This document shows positions 1-5,708 of a stretch of 9,674 bases of DNA, in pieces; the stretch's first letter is position 1, and each line of letters opens with the position of its first letter. The notes beneath the pieces were generated by a model. It worked only from the letters and a program-made list of their open reading frames with translations. It made no database searches and was not told the origin of the DNA. Both the position numbers and the translations under genes were made by a program. The stretch is from Clostridia bacterium (GTDB taxonomy: Bacteria > Bacillota_A > Clostridia > Oscillospirales > CAG-272), in NCBI GenBank assembly GCA_017407885.1, contig JAFQVU010000008.1, forward strand, positions 1-9,674. Direction: 5' to 3'.

Positions 1-533
1 ATACCGTCGAGCAGTGCCTGTGAGGGATGAGCTGATGCGGTTATTCCGGCAGATATACGCGGATCGTATATAATGGTTTCGCCCGGATAGTGATTTCTGT
101 CATAATAGCGGCACTGATCCCAAATGTTTCCCATTCTGTCAACGCTGACGGTCACATCAACCGCAGGATGCCCGAGAGGGATATATGCATATTCGTCCAT
201 ATCCGGAAGAATTCCCTCGACATCAGGCATATGGAGCGGCTTGGTGCCAAGCGATTTTGCCGCAATATCTTCACCGGCATCAAAAGCTTGGTCTATTGAT
301 ATTGTTTTTTTCTTACACCGCTTTGATGCAGGCTTTAAAACCTTGCTGAAGCTTCGGATTTCATCTTCTCTTACAAGTATCAACTCGGGTCGAGAAGAAA
401 GAAAACTTTCGAGAAGACAAAAATCCCCATCAGGAAGTTCTTGGCGGCACAGAAACAGATATTCTTCATTGCCAAAAGATACTATATCTCCAGGCAACTT
501 ATCATGCAGATCAGTGTATGATGGATATGTCAT
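1..533 (-). CDS. hypothetical protein, N-terminal part (runs off left edge)
   Basis: An open frame of 177 codons starts at an ATG (531-533) and continues past the left edge with no stop. A GGAGG ribosome binding site lies 6 bases upstream of the ATG, and a plausible promoter precedes it, so the frame is real and not a shadow of the opposite strand. I do not recognise the family. The visible part has no signal peptide or membrane segment. It is mixed acidic/polar, begins MTYPSYTDLHDKLPGD, has a basic patch near residue 68 (KRCKKK), and a Tyr/Asp-rich stretch near residues 145-155 (WDQCRYYDRNHYPG). The character is that of a soluble cytoplasmic protein. It lies downstream of the kinase gene on the same strand but is separated from it by a terminator, so it is probably transcribed independently. 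No function is proposed. Confidence 0.8.
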   Translation of the reverse strand, partial: MTYPSYTDLHDKLPGDIVSFGNEEYLFLCRQELPDGDFCLLESFLSSRPELILVREDEIRSFSKVLKPASKRCKKKTISIDQAFDAGEDIAAKSLGTKPLHMPDVEGILPDMDEYAYIPLGHPAVDVTVSVDRMGNIWDQCRYYDRNHYPGETIIYDPRISAGITASAHPSQALLDG

Positions 534-578
534 ATAGACCTCCAAAAGTTTTTTTGATAAATTATCTATACATTATTA

Positions 579-607
579 AGATTAACATATTGATCACGAT
601 TTTGCAA
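579..607 (-). promoter_or_regulatory. putative sigma-A promoter of the left-edge gene
   Basis: On the minus strand there is TTGCAA, a 17-base spacer and TAATCT. The -10 is preceded by TG at the extended -10 position (TGTTAATCT). The -35 matches consensus at 4 of 6 positions and the -10 at 3 of 6, so this is a moderate promoter at best. It is about 45 bases upstream of the start codon. A second TTGCAA lies exactly 21 bases further upstream (623-628). Confidence 0.45.
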
Positions 608-693
608 GCTTTTTTTCGAGTATTGCAAATTATTTGGAGTAAAAAGTCAATTCTGCTGATACGAATTTCAGGGGGTACGTGTTTGTAGTGGAT

Positions 694-731
694 AACAAAA
701 GCGGCAGCTTAATTTTGCTACCGCTTTTGTT
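694..731 (-). terminator. hairpin terminator after the histidine kinase gene
   Basis: The arms AACAAAAGCGG (694-704) and CCGCTTTTGTT (721-731) are perfect 11-bp complements. The stem extends inward by AGC/GCT after one mismatch. It starts 8 bases beyond the kinase stop codon. Reading on the minus strand, the T-rich part lies in the descending arm itself (CTTTTGTT) and is not followed by a long T run. It separates the two-component operon from the left-edge gene. Confidence 0.7.
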
Positions 732-738
732 GCGAAAT

Positions 739-2223
739 TTACAATTCAAACCAAAATGTTGAACCGTTGCCAAGCTCGCTTTCAACGCCGTAAGCGGAGC
801 CGTGAAGATCCAGAATGTTTTTAACAATCGAAAGACCAAGCCCCGACCCCATTTGTGCCCGACGGTGGAGCTTATCTACCTTATAATATCTGTCCCAAAT
901 GTTTGGAATCTCTTCTGCGGCGATGCCTTCGCCATAATCCGTGACCGCAATGCGTACTTTTTTCTTTGAGTCACGTTCTACAATATTTTGCGTTACAGTT
1001 ACAGTCTTATTAGCTCCAGAATGAGTTATGGCGTTATTTATAAAGTTGTATATAACCTGCAAAATGCGGTTGCGGTCAGCTTCGACCATTACTTCGCAAT
1101 CGCTTTTGAATTCAATAGTCCAGCCGTCCTGTGATGTTAGTTTGGAAAAACGCCCGATTACTTCACGTACGGTATCAGTCAGATTGAAGGTTGACAGCGT
1201 AAGCTCCTGAGTTCTGGACTGTAGCTTTGAGATGTCCAGTACATCATTTACAAGCGACGTCAGCCGATTTGCCTCATCAATGATTATCTGTACATTTTCG
1301 GGGGTGTTCTCGCCGGGAATGTCGCGCATTGCCTCAGCGTAACCCGTTATCATTGTGAGCGGAGTCCGCAGATCGTGTGAAATGTTTGCAATCAGCTCGC
1401 GTTGGAGCGCACCTGCTTTGGAAAGCTCGGATGCCGCATATGCGAGCGTATCTGACAGTTCAGCGATCTCTCTGTATCCAGATGCTCTGAAGTCAGCATT
1501 ATAATTGCCGTTTGCAAGCTGCTTGGCGCTGTTGTTGATGTGAACTATCGGTCTCGCGATACGTTTTGCGAGTAGGAACGATAACAGTGCGGCGAGAAGA
1601 ATCATGATCGCGGTGATAATAATAAGCTCTGTTTGAAGGGTACGCACCGTGGATGAAACCGGAGATACTGTTGTGTTAAGTATCACTGCAACGTCACGTC
1701 CCGAAGTGTTGTCCCGGATTACTTTGGTGTAGATTATACTTTCAACCGTGTCATCATCCGTGCCGTGATCATCGCTTGCATGGTAAGTATCGGGGACAAA
1801 CGGTTGATTTAGCCGTTTTTCAAGGCGGAAGCGTGATAATTTTTCACCGCCTTCATCCTTTGCGAAAGCATATAGCATATAGATGTTTTTCGCCGACATA
1901 CCATGTATCATACAGTCGGATAAGGATTCCTCGCTTGCAAGCACTTTGCCTCGTTCATCAAAAACAAGAACGCATACCTGCTTATTTTCCGCGGTATCTT
2001 TGGAAATTCGCTCAAGCTCGTCCGGCGTGTTCACACAACGCGATATATTCTGGGCACTGCTTCGTATCTCGCTTATACGAACGGTCTTGTATATCTCACC
2101 AAAGAAAACCACTTGAAAAAGCCATAAAAGGCCGAGCAGTATGAATAGAAAGAGCATCATGTAGGCAAAAAATTTCCATCTGATGCCAAGACGCCCCGCG
2201 CTGACAGAGTTAATTCGTTTCAA
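739..2223 (-). CDS. membrane sensor histidine kinase (HAMP-HisKA-HATPase_c)
   Basis: Sensor kinase of 494 residues that autophosphorylates on a histidine and passes phosphate to the response regulator encoded just upstream. Segments in order: a basic N-terminus, a membrane helix at about 18-41, an extracytoplasmic sensor region at about 42-198, a second helix at about 199-219, HAMP at about 220-270, and HisKA with phospho-acceptor H283 in SHDLRTPLT. The ATPase domain shows the N box (NFINN, 393-397), the G1 box (DYGEG, 429-433), the F-box-like IWDRYYK and the G2 box (GSGLGLS, 459-465). All catalytic motifs are intact and the length is normal. The start is a TTG. It is the first possible start after an in-frame stop, has AGGGGTGG 9 bases upstream, and gives the usual positively charged N-terminus; the next start would be the ATG of residue 22 or 23, inside the first helix. 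The gene overlaps the regulator gene by 14 bases. The sensor domain is short and unrecognised, so the stimulus is unknown. Confidence 0.93.
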   Translation of the reverse strand: MKRINSVSAGRLGIRWKFFAYMMLFLFILLGLLWLFQVVFFGEIYKTVRISEIRSSAQNISRCVNTPDELERISKDTAENKQVCVLVFDERGKVLASEESLSDCMIHGMSAKNIYMLYAFAKDEGGEKLSRFRLEKRLNQPFVPDTYHASDDHGTDDDTVESIIYTKVIRDNTSGRDVAVILNTTVSPVSSTVRTLQTELIIITAIMILLAALLSFLLAKRIARPIVHINNSAKQLANGNYNADFRASGYREIAELSDTLAYAASELSKAGALQRELIANISHDLRTPLTMITGYAEAMRDIPGENTPENVQIIIDEANRLTSLVNDVLDISKLQSRTQELTLSTFNLTDTVREVIGRFSKLTSQDGWTIEFKSDCEVMVEADRNRILQVIYNFINNAITHSGANKTVTVTQNIVERDSKKKVRIAVTDYGEGIAAEEIPNIWDRYYKVDKLHRRAQMGSGLGLSIVKNILDLHGSAYGVESELGNGSTFWFEL

Positions 2224-2887
2224 AGCGGTATCCCACCCCTCGCAGTGTCACAATAAGACGTGCGTATTCACCAAGACTTCGGCGCAGAAGTTTAATATGC
2301 GTGTCAAGTGTGCGGTCATCCCCGTAAAAATCGTAGCCCCAGACCTCGGTTATGAGCTTTTCGCGTGAGAGGGCAATGTTTCGGTTCTTTAGCATATAGA
2401 AGAACAGGTCGTATTCCTTCGGAGACATGTCCACGCGTGTTCCGTTTACATACACTATACGCGCTGTAATATCCGCGCACAGTCCGTCAATCTCAACTGT
2501 ATCATGCTTTTGTTCGGTTTTAGTCCCTCGGGTACGCTTGAGTACCGCATCAATGCGAAGCATAAGCTCCTTGGGAGAAAACGGCTTTACCACATAGTCA
2601 TCGATTCCAAGCTCGAAGCCGTTGATTTTGTCGTATTCCTCTCCTCGCGCAGAGAGCATGATAATCGGCGTATCCTTGATACGGCGTATCTCTCGGCAGG
2701 CTGAAAATCCGTCAAGCTCGGGCATCATTATATCCATTATTATGATATCAAAATCCTGCTCGCGGCAAAGTTTTACCGATTCCATTCCGTCCGCTGCCTC
2801 GGTGACTTCATGGGACTCGAATTCTGCATATTTGCGTATGAGTTTGCGTATCATTTCTTCGTCGTCAACGGTAAGTATTCTGTACAT
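2210..2887 (-). CDS. OmpR/PhoB-family response regulator
   Basis: DNA-binding response regulator of 225 residues, partner of the overlapping histidine kinase. The receiver domain spans about 1-118, with acidic pocket D8/D9, phospho-acceptor D52 (IMDIMMPELDG), switch residue S79, Y98 and K101 (VVKPFSPKE). A winged-helix effector domain spans about 127-225, with the typical SPKEYDLFFYML and RTLDTHIKLLRRSLG segments and the closing RGVGYRF wing. The ATG at 2885-2887 is chosen because GGGAGGTG lies 8 bases upstream and the protein then starts MYRILTVDD, as in the family. An in-frame ATG at 2953 would add 22 unrelated residues, overlap the promoter and has no family support. It is the first gene of the two-gene operon, and the kinase start lies inside its last codons. 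Target genes cannot be inferred. Confidence 0.95.
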   Translation of the reverse strand: MYRILTVDDEEMIRKLIRKYAEFESHEVTEAADGMESVKLCREQDFDIIIMDIMMPELDGFSACREIRRIKDTPIIMLSARGEEYDKINGFELGIDDYVVKPFSPKELMLRIDAVLKRTRGTKTEQKHDTVEIDGLCADITARIVYVNGTRVDMSPKEYDLFFYMLKNRNIALSREKLITEVWGYDFYGDDRTLDTHIKLLRRSLGEYARLIVTLRGVGYRFETN

Positions 2888-2923
2888 CAAACTAGCACCT
2901 CCCGATGTAGGTATTATACTTAT

Positions 2924-2953
2924 ATTATAACACCGAGCAAAGTGCAATTGCAA
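2924..2953 (-). promoter_or_regulatory. promoter of the two-component operon
   Basis: On the minus strand there is TTGCAA, an 18-base spacer and a perfect TATAAT (2924-2929), about 36 bases before the regulator ATG. A second TATAAT lies at 2913-2918 but has a poor -35. The -35 region is a tandem TTGCAATTGCAC, which could double as a protein binding site. Confidence 0.65.
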
Positions 2954-2973
2954 GCATCTTCGTCAAATGTTCA

Positions 2974-3005
2974 CAAAACAATTACCCGAGCCTCACAACT
3001 CGGGT
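2974..3005 (-). terminator. rho-independent terminator after mazF-like gene
   Basis: The arms ACCCGAG (2984-2990) and CTCGGGT (2999-3005) form a 7-bp stem with an 8-base loop. On the minus strand they are followed by AATTGTTTTG. The hairpin starts about 10 bases past the stop codon of the MazF-like gene and isolates it from the two-component promoter. Confidence 0.75.
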
Positions 3006-3014
3006 ATGTAGTCT

Positions 3015-3371
3015 TCACATTATGGTTGTTTCAAGCCCAAAACTGACACCGATGGCGTCGTTCACCTGCTTCATTACGCTGTCATCAAGATGCCCCATTT
3101 TCTCCTTCAGCCGTTGTTTATCGATTGTGCGTATCTGTTCGAGAAGTATCACCGAATCTTTGGCAAGCCCGAAATGATCGGCAAGCACATCAATATGGGT
3201 TGGAAGCCGGTTTTTGCCGACCTGTGAGGTGATGGCAGCCGCAATAACGGTTGGGCTGTACTTGTTTCCGACATCGTTCTGAACGATGAGTACCGGGCGA
3301 AGTCCCCCTTGCTCTGAGCCGACTACAGGACTCAGATCTGCGTAATATATATCTCCGCGTTTTACAGTCAT
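3015..3371 (-). CDS. mazF: MazF/EndoA-type mRNA interferase (PemK family toxin)
   Basis: Sequence-specific endoribonuclease of 118 residues. It closely resembles Bacillus subtilis EndoA (NdoA) along its whole length: the opening [20 protein letters not shown], then RPVLIVQND, the PTHIDV strand, and [17 protein letters not shown]. The residues at the EndoA active-site positions are present, R25 (GGLRPV) and T48 (AAITSQ). The enzyme is therefore predicted to be active and to cut single-stranded mRNA as a dimer; EndoA itself cuts at U^ACAU, and whether the site is the same here is inference. The ATG at 3369-3371 has GGAGAG 9 bases upstream. EndoA is normally encoded directly after its ribbon-helix-helix antitoxin. 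Here the 246 bases upstream contain stops in all minus-strand frames and then a tRNA gene on the other strand, so no antitoxin is adjacent. Confidence 0.95.
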   Translation of the reverse strand: MTVKRGDIYYADLSPVVGSEQGGLRPVLIVQNDVGNKYSPTVIAAAITSQVGKNRLPTHIDVLADHFGLAKDSVILLEQIRTIDKQRLKEKMGHLDDSVMKQVNDAIGVSFGLETTIM

Positions 3372-3573
3372 GAAAATTCACTCTCCATGCTTTTTTATTT
3401 TACGTCATTATTTTTTACCCGGAGTGGGAATTTTAATCATACGAAAAAAATATTTTCGGGACTGTTTATCTCTCCTATATCATATTATTACTCTCAAGTA
3501 TTATCGGTGATTGATACGGATTGCCCGTTCGCACCGTGTCGAACGATTTTACTCAAAAATTCTACTTTCTCAC
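3372..3573. other. non-coding spacer between mazF and the tRNA promoter
   Basis: This AT-rich spacer has stops in every frame on both strands at short intervals, so no antitoxin or other small gene fits. It holds the ribosome binding site and presumably the promoter of the MazF-like gene. A weak candidate on the minus strand is TTAAAA, an 18-base spacer and AATAAT, about 50-65 bases upstream of the start. It also holds two inverted repeats: CGAAAA/TTTTCG (3442-3458) and CGTTCG/CGAACG (3526-3545). Confidence 0.5.
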
Positions 3574-3602
3574 TTGACAAATCAGCGAGATTCATATATA
3601 AT
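3574..3602 (+). promoter_or_regulatory. consensus sigma-A promoter of tRNA-Gly
   Basis: TTGACA (3574-3579), a 17-base spacer and TATAAT (3597-3602) match the bacterial housekeeping consensus at all 12 positions. Transcription would start at about 3609, some 9 bases before the mature tRNA, typical of a strongly expressed stable RNA gene. Confidence 0.9.
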
Positions 3603-3617
3603 AAATATTGTCGATAC

Positions 3618-3691
3618 GCAGGCGTAGTTTAGTGGCAGAACTTCAGCTTCCCAAGCTGACTGTGCGGGTTCGATTCCCGTCGCTTGCTCCA
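3618..3691 (+). tRNA. tRNA-Gly, anticodon CCC
   Basis: A 74-base cloverleaf, CCA encoded. The acceptor stem is GCAGGCG with CGCTTGC (one G-T pair). The D stem is GTTT with GAAC. The anticodon stem TCAGC/GCTGA closes the loop TTCCCAA with anticodon CCC at 3650-3652, reading GGG. The T arm is GCGGG-TTCGATT-CCCGT. The discriminator base is T, as expected for bacterial glycine tRNAs, which supports the identity independently of the anticodon. It stands alone between its own promoter and terminator and is not part of a tRNA cluster. Confidence 0.96.
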
Positions 3692-3698
3692 ATAAAAA

Positions 3699-3730
3699 CA
3701 CGAGAGGGCTTGTCCCTCTCGTGCTTTTGT
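3699..3730 (+). terminator. rho-independent terminator of tRNA-Gly
   Basis: A perfect 10-bp stem CACGAGAGGG/CCCTCTCGTG (3699-3708 and 3714-3723) with a 5-base loop is followed by CTTTTGTT. It begins 8 bases after the CCA end. It also rules out a GTG at 3721 as the start of the next gene, because that codon is inside the descending arm. Confidence 0.92.
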
Positions 3731-3809
3731 TAGTGTATATTCTGCCGTGCATCACCTGTAAATATATTTTCCCTAAAATTCAGATGCTAACAGTTTATTC
3801 ATATATATG

Positions 3810-3818
3810 TGATATACT
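3810..3818 (+). promoter_or_regulatory. candidate extended -10 element of the DUF2079 gene
   Basis: TGATATACT is an extended -10 (TG at the correct offset from TATACT) that would give a transcript starting about 22 bases before the ATG. No recognisable -35 lies 16-18 bases upstream, so the call rests on the -10 alone. Confidence 0.35.
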
Positions 3819-3846
3819 TATTCTATCTATTTATGGGGGGAGCTTT

Positions 3847-5670
3847 ATGAGAGATTTTGTACGCCGCGTTGTGCTGTCATGGTTCTTTGCGGTGTTTATC
3901 GAATATATTATACTTCCTGCAGGCATGAGAGATTTGTCGGGACTTGAAGGCATCGCCGAAATGTCACTTTTACGTGTGCTTGGAATTACCGCTGTTTGTA
4001 CGGCTTTTCTTTTTGCTTTGGGAAGATTCAGGAATACAGCTAATGCCGAGCGATACGGGATTGCGATGGTTTTTGCGGCGCTTGCTACGATTTCATTATG
4101 TGCGTCGTTTTCATGGGCGTTTTTGGTGTTGTGTATTTTAGTTGAGGCGGCACTTGTTACATATGCGCTGCTTGGCTGGAATCATTCGGATGTGATTTCG
4201 GTGGGACAGAGCAAGGAACGAAAAGTATTTGCATGGATAACTGCCGGACTTGCAGTTGGATTCTTTTTGTTTCTCGGAATTTGTACGGTTGCGAGAATAT
4301 ACAGCTTCAGCACCCCGACATATGATTTCGGTATCTTTGCGCAGATGTTCTATCATATGAAGGAGTCGGGACTGCCGCTGACGACGGTGGAGCGCGACGG
4401 ACTTCTCTCGCATCTGCATGTGCATATGTCTCCGATATGGTATCTGCTTCTGCCTTTTTATATGCTTGTGCCTGTGCCGGCAACACTCAATGTTATGCAG
4501 GCGGCGGTCATGGCGTCTGCCGTTATTCCGCTTTGGAAGCTTGGAAAACGGCACGGGTTGTCGGATGTACAGCGATTAATTGTCTGCGCACTACTGCTCC
4601 TTTACCCCGCATTTTCGGGTGCGGCGATTCACGACATACACGAAAACTGTTTTCTCACGCCTTTAATACTGTGGCTGTTTTACGGAGTCGATAAAAAGAG
4701 CATACCGATAATAGCGGTATCTGCGCTTCTGACGTTGACGGTAAAAGAGGATGCGGCTGTGTATGTCGCGGTGATTGCGCTTTGGCTGATAGTGAAAACG
4801 GCTTTGTATTTTGATAAATCAAAACGCCGCGAGCTTCTTACGGGTGTTATACTCCTCGCATCGGCGATACTCTATTTTTTCATAGTTACAAGCTTCCTTG
4901 CCAATATCGGCGATGGAGTTATGACCTACCGCTATAAAAATTTCATGTACGATGGCTCGTCGTCACTTATTACTGTCATCAAATCAGTTATAATCAGTCC
5001 GATGAAAACACTTTTTGAATGTGTCGATGCTGAAAAGCTGTACTTTATTATGATGACACTGCTCCCACTTCTCGGACTTCCTCTTCTGACACGCAGATAT
5101 GAGCGGTACATACTGCTTATACCGTATATTTTGGTAAACCTGATGTCAGACTATGTATATCAGCATGATATCTTTTACCAATACACCTTCGGCCCGACTG
5201 CATTTCTGATATATCTGACGTTGGTAAATATGGCGGATATCAAGATAGACAAAAAACGGCTTGTCTGCCTTATCACGGCATTTTCCGTCAGTGCAGGATT
5301 CTTTGGAGCGGTAATCGTTCCAAAAGCAATAAGATATCCTACATACTGCAGTAAATTCTCCGGATTTTATCAAAATCTTCAGGATACCCTCTCGGTTATT
5401 CCCGAGGATGCCTCGGTCACTTCAACTACGTTCTATACCACGTTACTGTCACAGCGAGAGGTACTTTACGATATCGGGTATGCCTCAAGGGAACACCTGC
5501 TCGAGTCCGAGTACGTGGTGCTTAATGTCACCGCGCACAGCGAATACAGAAAATACAGTGATTCGGGGATGCAGAACGGATTTGAGAAGGTTGTGGAAAT
5601 TCTCGAATCTAACGGATACGAGCCGTACTCCGAGCTTGACGGTGTGCTTGTTATATATAAGAAGCAATAA
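3847..5670 (+). CDS. DUF2079 family polytopic membrane protein
   Basis: Integral membrane protein of 607 residues with roughly 11-13 hydrophobic segments, matching what I know of the uncharacterised DUF2079 family. Recognisable family features are the YDFGIFAQMFYHM segment at about 159-171, a histidine-rich loop HLHVHMSP (189-196), the TLNVMQA segment, HDIHENCF (262-269) and the charged VKED motif (299-302). These conserved acidic and histidine residues facing loops are reminiscent of GT-C type glycosyltransferases that use lipid-linked sugars. That is inference, and no reaction is known to me. The last ~90 residues form a soluble, probably extracytoplasmic, domain. The ATG at 3847 is preceded by GGGGGGAG at 4 bases; longer in-frame starts run back into the tRNA terminator. 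It is a single gene, convergent with the GTPase operon. Confidence 0.85.
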   Translation: MRDFVRRVVLSWFFAVFIEYIILPAGMRDLSGLEGIAEMSLLRVLGITAVCTAFLFALGRFRNTANAERYGIAMVFAALATISLCASFSWAFLVLCILVEAALVTYALLGWNHSDVISVGQSKERKVFAWITAGLAVGFFLFLGICTVARIYSFSTPTYDFGIFAQMFYHMKESGLPLTTVERDGLLSHLHVHMSPIWYLLLPFYMLVPVPATLNVMQAAVMASAVIPLWKLGKRHGLSDVQRLIVCALLLLYPAFSGAAIHDIHENCFLTPLILWLFYGVDKKSIPIIAVSALLTLTVKEDAAVYVAVIALWLIVKTALYFDKSKRRELLTGVILLASAILYFFIVTSFLANIGDGVMTYRYKNFMYDGSSSLITVIKSVIISPMKTLFECVDAEKLYFIMMTLLPLLGLPLLTRRYERYILLIPYILVNLMSDYVYQHDIFYQYTFGPTAFLIYLTLVNMADIKIDKKRLVCLITAFSVSAGFFGAVIVPKAIRYPTYCSKFSGFYQNLQDTLSVIPEDASVTSTTFYTTLLSQREVLYDIGYASREHLLESEYVVLNVTAHSEYRKYSDSGMQNGFEKVVEILESNGYEPYSELDGVLVIYKKQ

Positions 5671-5672
5671 AC

Positions 5673-5708
5673 AAAACAGAGAGATGCAAAGACACATCTC
5701 TCTGTTTT
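5673..5708. terminator. bidirectional terminator between convergent genes
   Basis: The arms AAAACAGAGAGATG (5673-5686) and CATCTCTCTGTTTT (5695-5708) are a perfect 14-bp inverted repeat with an 8-base loop. On each strand the descending arm ends in a T run (TGTTTT), so it can stop transcription in both directions. It starts 2 bases after the DUF2079 stop and ends directly at the stop codon of the GTPase gene. Confidence 0.93.

Noticed and set aside
124..537. Plus-strand frame of 137 codons at the left edge
   Set aside because: It is antisense to the minus-strand frame that carries GGAGG and an ATG start. Its own translation is serine/arginine-rich in the way typical of shadow frames.
2888..2953. 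Longer N-terminus for the response regulator from ATG at 2951-2953
   Set aside because: It would translate through the promoter and the ribosome binding site, and adds residues absent from this highly conserved family.
3387..3632. Plus-strand small frame of 81 codons before and into the tRNA
   Set aside because: It ends inside the tRNA gene, spans the consensus tRNA promoter and has no ribosome binding site or protein-like composition.
3721..3846. Longer N-terminus for the DUF2079 protein from GTG at 3721
   Set aside because: The GTG lies in the descending arm of the tRNA terminator, whereas ATG at 3847 has a strong GGGGGGAG site.
4138..4554. Minus-strand frame of 138 codons inside the DUF2079 gene
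   Set aside because: It is Arg/His-rich with no start signals and antisense to a clear membrane protein.
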